The position numbers and the translations under genes were made by a program. Below, one piece after another: positions 8,520 through 17,646 of a stretch of DNA of 64,000 bases. A model generated the notes under the pieces. It searched no databases, was not told the origin of the DNA, and worked only from the letters and a program-made list of their open reading frames with translations. Source of the DNA: Idiomarina xiamenensis 10-D-4 (GTDB lineage: Bacteria; Pseudomonadota; Gammaproteobacteria; Enterobacterales; Alteromonadaceae); assembly GCF_000299895.1 (NCBI RefSeq), contig NZ_AMRG01000001.1, positions 186,001 to 250,000 of the forward strand, written 5' to 3'. Position 1 is the first letter of the stretch. Each line of letters starts with the position of its first letter.

Positions 8520-9428
8520 GTGAATAACCCAGCCAGCTGTCAACGTGACGATCCCTTTTCGTCAGCTAAAAATGCGCTTTATCTAATCGTTTTGGATAAG
8601 CTTGAGCGCGACGATTTACAGTTGCCTGCCTTACCCGGAACGGCCGATGCGGTAGCGCGTGCGGCCGCCGATGATGGCTGTAATTTGCAGCAGTTAGCGA
8701 CGGTTATTCAACGTGACCCCGCGCTTACCGCCAGTTTGATCAAGTTGGCGAACAGTGCTTATTTGGGCGGGAGGGTCCGTGCAGAAAGCTTGATGCAGGC
8801 GCTTACCCGTATCGGCCTGCGCCGCATTCGTCTGCTTGCCACGGCATTGTCGGTGGAGCAACTGTTCGTCCCGCATAACGAGATCATTCGTGACTATTAT
8901 ATGGCAAGCTGGTGTCGTTGCCGCGACTTGGCCGCTGCTTGTGCGGTTTTGGCACCGGATCTACGCGCCCACAATGAAGCCGCTCGTTTGCATACCGATG
9001 TGGCGTTATTGGCCGGTATGGTGGCGGGTATTGGCGCATTGCCGGTGCTGGCGGTAGCCGAACAACATCAAGCTAGCTTTGCTAACCCCAGTTTTATTAC
9101 CGATGCCATTGAAAAACTTGATGTTAGGGTGGGGCCACTATTACTGCAGTTTTGGCAGTTTGGCGAAAACTTGCTAGAAGTCGCGCAGTGTTGGCGCGAC
9201 GGTTTGTTACAACCTAACCGCGATGGGCAAGTCTTTAGCTATGCCGATGTTGTACATTTGGCTGGGCGTTTAACTGGCCACTTGCAACAGTCACCCGGTT
9301 TAACTTGCGCCGAATACCATCAACTGGGCTTTTTACCGAGTTTAGATTATTGGCAGCAAGACACCGTGCAACAGCGTTACCAATCGATTCAGCAAGCTTT
9401 GGGCGGTGTTATCGGTGACTCGCTTTGA
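8520..9428 (+). CDS. HDOD domain protein
   Basis: 302 residues from the GTG at 8520; the frame is open from 8403 (TTG), and neither start has a clear ribosome site, so the start is uncertain. The HDOD fold begins at LDKLERDDLQLPALPGTA and continues with VIQRDPALTASLIKLANSA, the typical HDOD sequence. HDOD proteins are HD-related domains that usually lack catalytic metal ligands and serve in signalling or c-di-GMP/stress control. No partner domain is seen. It converges on rdgC, with a small inverted repeat (9414-9434) between them. Confidence 0.75.
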   Translation: MNNPASCQRDDPFSSAKNALYLIVLDKLERDDLQLPALPGTADAVARAAADDGCNLQQLATVIQRDPALTASLIKLANSAYLGGRVRAESLMQALTRIGLRRIRLLATALSVEQLFVPHNEIIRDYYMASWCRCRDLAAACAVLAPDLRAHNEAARLHTDVALLAGMVAGIGALPVLAVAEQHQASFANPSFITDAIEKLDVRVGPLLLQFWQFGENLLEVAQCWRDGLLQPNRDGQVFSYADVVHLAGRLTGHLQQSPGLTCAEYHQLGFLPSLDYWQQDTVQQRYQSIQQALGGVIGDSL

Positions 9429-9441
9429 GTCACCTTCCTTG

Positions 9442-10350
9442 TTATTCGCTAATATCAGTATTGACGACGGTTGCTAACAGCTCTGGATAAAGGGCGTTAA
9501 TCTCACCACTTAACAGAGCAAAATCAACGTCTAGCTGTTGTTCTGGAGTGGCATCGACCAAGTCATCTTTTTCTTCCATGAGGACGTCGGTGGCTTTAAA
9601 ACGTTTTACCGCAAAATCGTTTTCCAGTACGAAAGTTAATCGTTCGCGCCACTCTAGCCCCAGTTTTACCGCTTGTTTGCCATGTACTAAGTGAGTGGCA
9701 ATTTCATCGCTGTCCAAGGGCAATTGTTTACAACGTACCACGGCGCCGTCGTTATCGCTGCCACGGAGTTCGACTTCGTCGCCAAACTCAAAACCGGCTG
9801 GCAGTTGTAACTTGCGTAACCAGTGTGTCATGTACAGCTCTAGCGCTTGTTCGCTGGCGATGGGTTTGACTGGTAACGAGCCCACGGTGCTGCGTAACAA
9901 GGCGAGTAAGTCTTCGGCTCGCGAGGCGGCAGAGGCATCAATCACAATGAACTGCTGCTCCAAATTCAAATAGCCCCAGCTTAATTGATACTTACTGAAC
10001 GCTTGCGGTAATAAGGTGTGGATCAGGTCTTCTTTGATGGTTTGTTTTTCTTTACGGCCCACCATGCGACCTTGTTCGGCACTGATTTGTTCGGCTTTTT
10101 CTTCGACCTCGGCGTTGATCACGCTGGCCGGTAAAACTTTTTCTTCTTTTCGCGCGCAGAACAACACGTTATCGCCGATGCGATGATGCAACATGTCATT
10201 GTCGGCACCAAACGGCGAATACCAACCATAACTGGCTAGTTCTTGTCGACCACAAGGGCGAAAGCGCTGCTCTTGCTGACGCTCAGCAAAGTCATCAGGC
10301 AGGCTGAAAGGGCTTGAAAAACTGTAAAAACGGAGGTTACGAAACCACAT
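9442..10350 (-). CDS. rdgC: Recombination-associated protein RdgC
   Basis: 302 residues, the normal RdgC length, starting with MWFRNLRFYSFSSPF and containing the conserved RPCGRQELASYGWYSPFG region near residue 33. RdgC forms a ring-shaped dimer that binds DNA without sequence preference and limits RecA loading. It is a single gene between the HDOD gene (convergent) and the histidine kinase gene, whose 3' end lies 28 bp upstream. Confidence 0.92.
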   Translation of the reverse strand: MWFRNLRFYSFSSPFSLPDDFAERQQEQRFRPCGRQELASYGWYSPFGADNDMLHHRIGDNVLFCARKEEKVLPASVINAEVEEKAEQISAEQGRMVGRKEKQTIKEDLIHTLLPQAFSKYQLSWGYLNLEQQFIVIDASAASRAEDLLALLRSTVGSLPVKPIASEQALELYMTHWLRKLQLPAGFEFGDEVELRGSDNDGAVVRCKQLPLDSDEIATHLVHGKQAVKLGLEWRERLTFVLENDFAVKRFKATDVLMEEKDDLVDATPEQQLDVDFALLSGEINALYPELLATVVNTDISE

Positions 10351-10378
10351 GAGACATCCCTAAGTAAGCTAAAACGAG

Positions 10379-12112
10379 TTAGGATAAAAAAGTAACGGGT
10401 ATGCTAAAGCGATAAATCAGGCCTTTGCCTGGCTCGCTTTCGGCACTGATATCACCACCCAATGACTGGGTAATTAAATTACGAATAATGTGTGTGCCTA
10501 AGCCACTGCCTCCGGCATCACGTTTAGTGGTAAAAAACGGATCGAACAATTGTCGCATTTGCTCGTCGTTCAAGCCGCAGCCGTTATCGCGGTATACAAA
10601 GTGAATATCACCATCACCGGCTTCTGCGACAATCGTTATGCGTCCTTGTTCCACGCCTTCAAAGCCGTGGATCAGCGAGTTCATGATTAAATTAGTAAAA
10701 ATTTGCGAGATAGCGCCGGCCGGACAACGAATATTTAAATCTTCAGCACAGCTTACCTCGACCTGATGAGCCGTGCGCTTCAAGTGAGGTTGTAACGACT
10801 GTACCACTTCATTTAAATATTGCAGCAGGTTGATATCACGAATGGCATCTGAGGTTTGGTCAACCGCAACTTGTTTAAAACTACTGATCAAATCTGACGC
10901 GCGTTGCAGGTTATTGTCTAATAACGTCAGGCTCTCGCCACAGTCGTTAATAAAACTACTGAGTTGTTGTTGCGTTAACGACTTTTCGGTCAATGCACGT
11001 GATAATTGTTGCAACCGTTCGCGCATAAACGACGATGCCGTCACACTGATACCAATAGGCGTATTCACATCGTGCGTAATGCCGGCGACTAAGCCGCCGA
11101 GTGAGGCCAGTTTTTCTGATTCGATCAGTTGTGCTTGTGCTTGTTGTAAATTGTGCAGCGAGTTTTCTAAGCGCTGATTGGTTTGCCGCAGGTTACTTTC
11201 AATATCGCGACGTTGGCCAATTTCACGTTCTAGCTTATCTTGCCGCATTTCCAGCTCGTTCTTACGCTGCTCTAAATCCAGCATGACTTGACTCAGCGTC
11301 GAGGTTTTCCGCGCGACCTCTTGTTCTAGTAGAGCGTTTTGCTCATCCAGTTTGCGATTGGCGTGCAGCAATTGTTGTTGCGTACGTTGCAAATCTTCTT
11401 GGTAGTCTTCGATGTTATCGATGAGCTGGTTATAAGCTTGCTCCAGTAACATGAATTCGTTGTTCGGCTGGCCATTAATATGCACCCGCGAATGCTCTAG
11501 GTCGTCTAAGCGAAAATTACTGATTTGCTGGGTTAAGTCGCTCATCGGTTTATTTAGCATACGGCTAAATGCCAGCGAGAATAAGATCAACAAAAAGGTA
11601 CTTTTGATCATGGCATTGCCGATGATAAAGCCTAAGCTGACCTTAATACGGCTGATGGCAATATCGCGAGTCGAAAATAATGTCACATCGCCGACTTTTG
11701 TTGATTGCCCAGAAAACTCAAACACCAACGTTGAGAAGTAGCCGAACACACCGTCACGTTCACCCAGCATAATCCCCTCAGAGGGTTGACTGGGCACATC
11801 TAGCAGAGGATACGTAGAACCAATATCAATCAGTACATTGCCGCTATCGTTACGGACAATGACACCAGCAATCGAAGGAATACTGAGCAAGCCTTCGGCA
11901 ATGACCTCGACCTGATCGTTATTAAACTCCCATAACGAACGAGCCAACGAGCCACTAAACGTATGTTGTTGGTTTTCTAATTCGGCCACCAACATGCCTT
12001 TGGTATCAAAGTATTCGCCGGCGATTTGGATACAGGTAACCAAAAACGTCAAAATAAAATAGGCCGACAAAACACGGGTCAGTAGGGCTCTGGAAATGCT
12101 GGACGTTGGCAT
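10379..12112 (-). CDS. Orphan membrane sensor histidine kinase
   Basis: 577 residues. One membrane helix lies at about 12-32 and a second near 165-190, flanking a periplasmic sensor region of about 130 residues. A long glutamine-rich coiled coil (about 235-335) leads to the dimerisation domain with the phospho-acceptor histidine in GGLVAGITHDVNTPIG. The ATPase domain shows LIMNSLIHGFE (N box), DNGCGLND (G1) and GGSGLGTHIIRNL (G2). No receiver domain or response-regulator gene is adjacent. It is divergent from the TonB2 operon across a 317-bp gap, so its ligand might relate to that operon's substrate, but nothing in the sequence proves this. Confidence 0.85.
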   Translation of the reverse strand: MPTSSISRALLTRVLSAYFILTFLVTCIQIAGEYFDTKGMLVAELENQQHTFSGSLARSLWEFNNDQVEVIAEGLLSIPSIAGVIVRNDSGNVLIDIGSTYPLLDVPSQPSEGIMLGERDGVFGYFSTLVFEFSGQSTKVGDVTLFSTRDIAISRIKVSLGFIIGNAMIKSTFLLILFSLAFSRMLNKPMSDLTQQISNFRLDDLEHSRVHINGQPNNEFMLLEQAYNQLIDNIEDYQEDLQRTQQQLLHANRKLDEQNALLEQEVARKTSTLSQVMLDLEQRKNELEMRQDKLEREIGQRRDIESNLRQTNQRLENSLHNLQQAQAQLIESEKLASLGGLVAGITHDVNTPIGISVTASSFMRERLQQLSRALTEKSLTQQQLSSFINDCGESLTLLDNNLQRASDLISSFKQVAVDQTSDAIRDINLLQYLNEVVQSLQPHLKRTAHQVEVSCAEDLNIRCPAGAISQIFTNLIMNSLIHGFEGVEQGRITIVAEAGDGDIHFVYRDNGCGLNDEQMRQLFDPFFTTKRDAGGSGLGTHIIRNLITQSLGGDISAESEPGKGLIYRFSIPVTFLS

Positions 12113-12280
12113 AAAGGATTCCGTGGTTGCTCGGCATGCTAACGGACTTATGTAATCCCTGTGCTCACCGCTGACTCATCGCAAATAAATTAAGAGCTTA
12201 TTATAGGCTGCGTGTTGTCACAATCAACGCTGTTATTTGCCGGCTTCATTTTCTGCTCGGCTGAACAGACCGTGATAATG

Positions 12281-12351
12281 CCGTCATGTAACTGCAACGA
12301 AACTGCAACCACTGTTACATAAATGACACATTGGCGTCATCAAGCTGTCAT
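12281..12351 (+). promoter_or_regulatory. Tandem Pho box array upstream of the TonB2 operon
   Basis: Within the 317-bp gap between the histidine kinase and DUF3450 genes there are half-sites resembling CTGTCAT in 11-bp phase. One series starts at 12281 (CCGTCAT), 12292 and 12303 (CTGCAAC twice). A second starts at 12312 (CTGTTAC), 12323 (ATGACAC), 12334 (GCGTCAT) and 12345 (CTGTCAT). The last pair, GCGTCATCAAGCTGTCAT (12334-12351), matches the PhoB consensus at 12 of 14 informative positions. Exactly 10 bp later comes TAAAGT (12362-12367) as a weak -10. The rest of the gap shows nothing else I recognise. Confidence 0.7.
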
Positions 12352-12429
12352 TAAAATTCACTAAAGTCCCCTGCGAATTTACTAAAACGCAGCAATAACG
12401 CTGTGCCACTGAAACTTAAGGTTAACGTC

Positions 12430-13191
12430 ATGAAGCTGTTAGCGACAGGCAGTGCAATGGTGCTGGCGATGGCTACCGCCATTCCGTCATCGGCACAACA
12501 ACAGTCATTAGAACCGGTGGTTGAGGCGGCCAGCGCCATCAATCAGTCGGCGCAAAAATCTCAAGTCACTATCGATAACATTGCTGACAATATGCAAGAA
12601 CGCGTGCAGCAATACCAGCGCGTGATGAAAGAAATTGATGGTTTAAAAGTTTATACCCGTCAGTTAGAGGCGCAAATTGGTAGTCAGGAGCAAGAAAAAG
12701 CCGACCTCAATGCGTCAATCGACGAAGTCAGTGTGGTAGAGCGTCAAGTATCGCCACTGATGCTGCGTATGATCGACGCGTTGCAACAGTTTGTCGACTT
12801 GGATATGCCGTTTTTACCGCAAGAGCGACAACAACGCATTGCCGGTTTACGGGAATTATTAGAACGCGCCAACGTTGACGTATCAGAAAAGTTTCGGCGC
12901 GTGCTCGAAGCTTACGAAATTGAAACCGATTATGGCCGCACCATTGAGACCTACAACGGCAGCATGACCATCGATGGACAAGAACAAGATGTTGATTTCT
13001 TGCGCATCGGTCGCTTAACGCTGATTTATAAGACTCGTGATGGCAGTGAACTGGGCATCTGGAACCAAGAGAAAAACGCTTGGCACCCGTTGGACGACAG
13101 CTATCTCAGTAACATCAACACCGCTATGCGCATCGCGAAAAAACAGCTTGCCCCCGACATGCTGATGATGCCCGTATTCGCGGCACAGTAA
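12430..13191 (+). CDS. DUF3450 family periplasmic protein
   Basis: 253 residues from the ATG at 12430, which begins a signal peptide (MKLLATGSAMVLAMATAIPSSA). The mature part opens with a coiled coil (about 35-100, many Q, E and K) and continues with an alpha/beta region containing LGIWNQEKNAWHPL. DUF3450 genes regularly head TtpC-type TonB operons in marine gammaproteobacteria. The product is thought to be an accessory of the energising complex, and its exact function is not known. It is the first gene of a six-gene run with 3-13 bp gaps and lies downstream of the Pho box array. Confidence 0.85.
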   Translation: MKLLATGSAMVLAMATAIPSSAQQQSLEPVVEAASAINQSAQKSQVTIDNIADNMQERVQQYQRVMKEIDGLKVYTRQLEAQIGSQEQEKADLNASIDEVSVVERQVSPLMLRMIDALQQFVDLDMPFLPQERQQRIAGLRELLERANVDVSEKFRRVLEAYEIETDYGRTIETYNGSMTIDGQEQDVDFLRIGRLTLIYKTRDGSELGIWNQEKNAWHPLDDSYLSNINTAMRIAKKQLAPDMLMMPVFAAQ

Positions 13192-13203
13192 GGAGCCTTG
13201 CAG

Positions 13204-14571
13204 ATGTTTAAATCAATCCTTAAAACGAGCGCTGCAATGAGCTTAATAGTGGCCTCAGTAGCCACTGTTGCGGCGCCATTACAAGAACCGGTTAACTTGG
13301 ACCAGCTGCTGCAACAACTTGAGCAAGGCCAGTTCGCCCAGTCGCAGCAAAATAAAGAACGTGAACAAGCGTTTCGCGCGCAGGCGGCGCAACAGCAGCA
13401 GTTATTACGCGACGCCATTGCCGAGCGCACGCGGTTAGAACAGCGTGCCGAACAGTTGGAGACGCGTTTTGAAAACAACGAGACCGACTTAGCCGGTTTA
13501 AGCGACACGTTGACGCAGCGCATGGGGTCACTAAAAGAACTGTTTGGTGTGCTCCAGCAAGTCGCCAACGATGCGGCTAGTCAGTTCCAAAACTCGGTGA
13601 TTTCGGCGCAATACCCCGGACGTAGCGAGCAATTAACGCAGCTCGCTGAAAAAATGGGGTCTAGCTCAAAACTGGCATCGATCGAAGAAATCGAGCAAGT
13701 GTGGTTTGCCCTGCAAAAAGAAATGACAGAGTCCGGCAAAGTCGCGCGCTTCGAGACGCAAGTGACCGAGGCCGACGGTGAGAAGGACAACGACGAGGTG
13801 GTGCGTGTCGGTGCCTTCAACTTGGTCGCCGATGGCAAATATTTGGAATACCTGCCAACCACTGGCTCGGTAGTGGAGTTAGTGCGGCAGCCGAGCGGTC
13901 GTTATTTGGCCAGCGCTGAAGCTATTGAAGCAGCCAACGGTGGCGTGGTCGAGTTTGGTTTAGACCCGACTGGCGGTTCTATTTTGGGCTTGTTGGTGCA
14001 GGCGCCGAGCCTATCTGAACGTGTTGAGCAGGGCGGCGCTGTGGGTTACGTGATCTTAGCATTAGGGGCCATTGGCTTATTGTTTGCGCTGGAACGTTTT
14101 ATTTCGTTGTTATTGGTTGGCGCTAAGGTCAAACGTCAATTAAAACAAACCAGCGCGCGTAACGACAACCCACTGGGTCGGGTTATGCAGGTGAAAGATA
14201 ACAACCCCGAGGCAGACACCGAAACGCTTGAATTAAAGCTAAGCGAAGCCATTTTGCGCGAAGTGCCTAAGTTAACTCGCAATTTGACCTTTATTAAGAT
14301 CATCTCGGTGGTCGCGCCGTTAATGGGGCTACTTGGTACGGTGACCGGCATGATCGTGACTTTCCAAGCGATCACGCTGTTCGGTACCGGCGACCCGAAA
14401 TTGATGGCTGGCGGTATTTCGCAAGCGTTGGTGACAACCGTACTGGGTCTGGTGGTGGCGATTCCGATGACGTTGTTATTTGCCACCCTGAATACGCGCA
14501 GTAAGAACTTAGTGCACGTGTTACAAGAACAAGCGTCGGGCATTATCGCCGAGCGCTCAGAGCGGAGCTAA
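13204..14571 (+). CDS. ttpC: TtpC-like MotA/TolQ/ExbB family proton channel protein
   Basis: 455 residues from the ATG at 13204, preceded by AGGAG at 13191. A signal peptide is followed by a long glutamine- and glutamate-rich periplasmic coiled coil (about 25-120), a globular periplasmic part, one membrane helix near 280-300, and then the TolQ/ExbB core with LMGLLGTVTGMIVTFQAITL and two further helices. This extended form matches TtpC, the fourth component of Vibrio TonB2 systems, which is needed for TonB2-dependent uptake. It works in the inner membrane with ExbB, ExbD and TonB. The ordinary ExbB follows 5 bp downstream. Confidence 0.85.
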   Translation: MFKSILKTSAAMSLIVASVATVAAPLQEPVNLDQLLQQLEQGQFAQSQQNKEREQAFRAQAAQQQQLLRDAIAERTRLEQRAEQLETRFENNETDLAGLSDTLTQRMGSLKELFGVLQQVANDAASQFQNSVISAQYPGRSEQLTQLAEKMGSSSKLASIEEIEQVWFALQKEMTESGKVARFETQVTEADGEKDNDEVVRVGAFNLVADGKYLEYLPTTGSVVELVRQPSGRYLASAEAIEAANGGVVEFGLDPTGGSILGLLVQAPSLSERVEQGGAVGYVILALGAIGLLFALERFISLLLVGAKVKRQLKQTSARNDNPLGRVMQVKDNNPEADTETLELKLSEAILREVPKLTRNLTFIKIISVVAPLMGLLGTVTGMIVTFQAITLFGTGDPKLMAGGISQALVTTVLGLVVAIPMTLLFATLNTRSKNLVHVLQEQASGIIAERSERS

Positions 14572-14576
14572 GCGAC

Positions 14577-15107
14577 GTGTTATTCCTAGCCGAGTTTATC
14601 AACGCAATTCGTGATTTTATCGAGACCGGCGGCGTCGTGCTGCTGGTCATCGGTATTCTCATTTTCGTGATGTGGCTGATGATACTTGAGCGTATTTTTT
14701 ATTACCTAAAAGGTCATCGGCAACTGAAAAAGCAGATCTTGCAACAGTGGCTAGCGCGCGCCGACAGGCGCTCCTGGAATGCCGAACAAATTCGCCAAGC
14801 GTGGATCTCGCGGGTGAGTTTAAAGCTAGGTGGTAATCTAGCCATTATCCAAGCCTTAGTTGCGCTGTGTCCATTGCTGGGTTTGATGGGCACCGTGACT
14901 GGCATGATCGAAGTCTTTGATGTGATGGCGATAACCGGTACGGGTAGCGCTCGCTCAATGGCGTCGGGCGTTTCTAAGGCAACCATTCCAACCATGGCTG
15001 GCATGGTGGGCGCGTTGTCGGGAGTGATGGCTGCCACTTGGCTTAAACGCACTGCACGTCGTGAGCGTTTGAAACTCGAAGACCGTTTGTTAATGGACCA
15101 CAACTAG
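14577..15107 (+). CDS. exbB: ExbB-type proton channel subunit of the TonB2 system
   Basis: 176 residues with a GTG start at 14577. Three membrane helices are visible (about 17-37, 92-115 and 130-155). The family signature is CPLLGLMGTVTGMIEVFDVM, with the second conserved stretch MASGVSKATIPTMAGMVGAL. The protein forms the pentameric inner-membrane channel that couples the proton gradient to TonB through ExbD. It lies between ttpC and exbD with short gaps, so one transcript is expected. Confidence 0.9.
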   Translation: MLFLAEFINAIRDFIETGGVVLLVIGILIFVMWLMILERIFYYLKGHRQLKKQILQQWLARADRRSWNAEQIRQAWISRVSLKLGGNLAIIQALVALCPLLGLMGTVTGMIEVFDVMAITGTGSARSMASGVSKATIPTMAGMVGALSGVMAATWLKRTARRERLKLEDRLLMDHN

Positions 15108-15118
15108 AGGCGTGGGTT

Positions 15119-15526
15119 ATGAAACAGCATTTTGCCAATTTAATTGAAGAAGAAGAAGCCAGTATCGACATGACGCCCATGTTGGACGTGGTCTTTATCA
15201 TGCTGATCTTCTTTATTGTTACGGCGTCGTTTGTCAAAGAAGCGGGTATCGATGTCAACCGGCCAGAAGCCAGTACCGCGGTGCAAAAGGATCGTGCCAA
15301 TATCTTGGTTGCCATTAGTGAAAGTAATCAGGTATGGATCAACAAGCGACAAGTCGATATCCGCGCGGTGCAAGCCAACATCGAACGTTTGTATGCCGAG
15401 AATCCGCAGGGTTCGGTGGTGATTCAGGCCGATAAAATGGCGAACACTGAAACCTTGATCAAAGTCATGGACGCGTCGCGAGCAGCGGGCGTGTTTGATG
15501 TCTCGATAGCCACACAAGAAGAGTAA
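15119..15526 (+). CDS. exbD: ExbD-type subunit of the TonB2 system
   Basis: 135 residues with one N-terminal membrane helix (MLDVVFIMLIFFIVTASFV) that carries the conserved proton-path aspartate in DMTPMLDVVFI, followed by a periplasmic domain. ExbD works with ExbB in the TonB complex. The spacing is 11 bp from exbB and 3 bp to tonB. A TolR assignment is less likely because no tol-pal genes are nearby and the neighbour is a tonB. Confidence 0.9.
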   Translation: MKQHFANLIEEEEASIDMTPMLDVVFIMLIFFIVTASFVKEAGIDVNRPEASTAVQKDRANILVAISESNQVWINKRQVDIRAVQANIERLYAENPQGSVVIQADKMANTETLIKVMDASRAAGVFDVSIATQEE

Positions 15527-15529
15527 GTC

Positions 15530-16138
15530 ATGTTACGAGTGCTAGGGGCGTTATTAGCAGCGGCGGTGATCACACTGGTGTTGTTCTTCTTGATGCAGTC
15601 CTTGATCAGTAGCGGTGATGGTGCGTTGAGCGATCCGCCTCGCGGCAGCGTGTTGGACTTTGTCCGGGTTAAACAACAAGAACAGGTGCAGGAAAAGCAA
15701 CGTAAGCCTGAGCGACCACCTGAACCCGAGCAGCCACCGCCAGATATGCCGCAGCCGCAAATGGACTCGCAGGTCGATAACGAGGCCGCCAATAGTTTTA
15801 GCTTTAGTGCCGATGTTGGTGCCGATGCTGGCTTAAGTGGTGGATTAGGACTCGATAGTAGCGATGGTGAGTACTTACCTATCGTAAAAGTGCAAGCGGT
15901 TTATCCGCGACGTGCGTTGCAGCGCGGCATTGAAGGTTATGTGGTAGTTGAATTTATCGTGACTAAGCAAGGTACGGTGCGTGCACCCCGTGTTATCGAA
16001 GCGCAGCCGCAAGATATTTTTGATCAAGCGGCGCTGGATGCGGTGCTGAAGTTCAAATATAAACCACGGGTCATCGATGGTGAAGCGGTTGAAGTACAAG
16101 GTGTACAGAACCGTATTACTTTCGAGATGAGCGGTTAG
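15530..16138 (+). CDS. tonB: TonB2-type energy transducer
   Basis: 202 residues. An N-terminal membrane helix (ALLAAAVITLVLFFLMQSL) is followed by a short Pro/Glu/Gln spacer (EPEQPPPDMPQPQMDSQ) and the C-terminal TonB domain with VYPRRALQRGIEGYVVVEF and FKYKPRVIDGEAVEVQGV. The Pro-rich spacer is short, as in TonB2 proteins rather than E. coli TonB1. It transfers energy to outer-membrane receptors. The receptor partner is not known; the only TonB-dependent receptor in the window is 45 kb away. Confidence 0.9.
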   Translation: MLRVLGALLAAAVITLVLFFLMQSLISSGDGALSDPPRGSVLDFVRVKQQEQVQEKQRKPERPPEPEQPPPDMPQPQMDSQVDNEAANSFSFSADVGADAGLSGGLGLDSSDGEYLPIVKVQAVYPRRALQRGIEGYVVVEFIVTKQGTVRAPRVIEAQPQDIFDQAALDAVLKFKYKPRVIDGEAVEVQGVQNRITFEMSG

Positions 16139-16148
16139 GAGAACAACC

Positions 16149-17411
16149 ATGAACGGGTTTAAACAAAATGCAGTGATGCTGTTGTTATTGTTGACCATGC
16201 TGTCTTCTGCAGCCGTTAACGCACAACAGACTGAGCGTGTGCCGGCGCTGCGAGAAGCGGTTTATAGCCAATTAGCCCGCGCTCAGGAAATGGCTGATAA
16301 CGGTGATCTGCAAGGTGGCTTGGCGGTATTGAAAAACGTCGAGGGCAAGCTTGACTCGATGAACAGCTATGAACGTGCCATGCTCTGGAACTTCTACGGG
16401 TTTATGTATTACGAGCAAGAGCGTATTGACGATGCAATTCGTTATTTTGATCAGGTCGTTGACGAGCAACCGATTCCCCAGCCCTTGCGTCAGAATACCT
16501 TGTTCAGCTTGGCGCAACTATCGATGCAGCAAGGCTCGTACCAGCAGGTATTGAGTTACCTTGAGCGTTGGCAAGCCAATAGCGACGAGCCGCAAAGTAA
16601 AGCGTTGGTGTTACGGGCGCAAGCGTTGTATCAAGCAAAACGATTTGATGAAGCCTTGGTGCCGATAAATCAGGCGATTAAAATTGCTGAGGATAAAGCT
16701 GATCGTCCCGATGAAAACTGGTTGATTTTGCAACGTGCCATCTATTTTGAATTAGAGCAGCCGCAACAAGTGGCGCGGGTGTTAGAAAAAATGGTGCGTT
16801 TGTTTAATAAGCCTGAATATTGGGTGCAATTAGCCGGTATGTACGGTCAGTTGGGGCAAGAACAAAAGCAACTGGCTATGTTAGAAACCGCTTACCAAAT
16901 GGGCTTTTTAGAAAAGGCTGCTGATAAGGTTAACTTGGCGCAGTTATATTACTTAAACAACGTACCTTATAAATCGGCACAAGTGTTAGCTGCAGGCATG
17001 CAAAGCGGGGCAATTGAAGAAAACTTGCGCAATTTAAAACTGTTGGCGCAAAGCTGGGTGTTGGCGAAAGAAACCGAAAAGGCGGTGGCAACCTTGCAAA
17101 AAGCTGCGCCATTAGCCGAAGATGGCGAGTTATACGCGCAACTTGCGCAAGTTTTGCTAAATGATCAACAGTATCAAGCCGCTATTCGTGCTGCTGAGCA
17201 AGCGTTAGCCAAAGGGGGCTTAAAGAAAGCCGGAAATATGCATGTGGCAATTGGCATGGCACGCTTGCAATTAAAGCAATATGAACAGGCGTTGGTGGCT
17301 TTTGAACAGGCTAAACAATACGACGCCAGCGCACAAATGGCCGCGCAATGGCAAAAATACACACAAAGCGAGCAGCGTCAGGCACAGGTGTTGGCAGAAC
17401 TATCGTCATGA
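16149..17411 (+). CDS. Periplasmic TPR protein of the TonB2 operon
   Basis: 420 residues with a signal peptide (GFKQNAVMLLLLLTMLSSAAVNA) and at least six degenerate tetratricopeptide repeats across the whole mature length, for example MLWNFYGFMYYEQERIDDAI and MHVAIGMARLQLKQYEQALV. TPR proteins at this operon position are common in TonB2 clusters and may scaffold the periplasmic assembly. It is the last gene of the run and is followed by a terminator. Function beyond protein-protein contact is not known. Confidence 0.8.
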   Translation: MNGFKQNAVMLLLLLTMLSSAAVNAQQTERVPALREAVYSQLARAQEMADNGDLQGGLAVLKNVEGKLDSMNSYERAMLWNFYGFMYYEQERIDDAIRYFDQVVDEQPIPQPLRQNTLFSLAQLSMQQGSYQQVLSYLERWQANSDEPQSKALVLRAQALYQAKRFDEALVPINQAIKIAEDKADRPDENWLILQRAIYFELEQPQQVARVLEKMVRLFNKPEYWVQLAGMYGQLGQEQKQLAMLETAYQMGFLEKAADKVNLAQLYYLNNVPYKSAQVLAAGMQSGAIEENLRNLKLLAQSWVLAKETEKAVATLQKAAPLAEDGELYAQLAQVLLNDQQYQAAIRAAEQALAKGGLKKAGNMHVAIGMARLQLKQYEQALVAFEQAKQYDASAQMAAQWQKYTQSEQRQAQVLAELSS

Positions 17412-17451
17412 GTTTTGCTTTCTAATTTTTCATAACCGCTCTATCATCCAT

Positions 17452-17482
17452 AGCCACTGGCCACGGTCAGTGGCTTTTTTTT
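17452..17482 (+). terminator. Rho-independent terminator of the TonB2 operon
   Basis: Stem AGCCACTG (17452-17459) against CAGTGGCT (17468-17475) with an 8-base loop, followed by eight T. It lies 41 bp after the TPR gene. Confidence 0.85.
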
Positions 17483-17584
17483 GCGTGAAAGAATATCAGT
17501 CAAAAGAGCATCGCAATAAAACTGAAATACGTCAGACATAAATAGTTTGCATAAGCGACATAAAAAAGTCATACAGTCATCATT

Positions 17585-17602
17585 CTGTCATAAAACTGTT
17601 AT
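17585..17602 (+). promoter_or_regulatory. Pho box of the porin gene
   Basis: CTGTCATAAAACTGTTAT is close to the PhoB consensus (first half-site perfect). It is extended upstream in 11-bp phase by TCATCATTCTG. TTTATT at 17613-17618, 10 bp after the box, serves as a possible -10. The porin start lies at 17647. Confidence 0.8.
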
Positions 17603-17646
17603 AAACTGCCGCTTTATTGTTCAACTGACTGCGAATAGGTACATTT

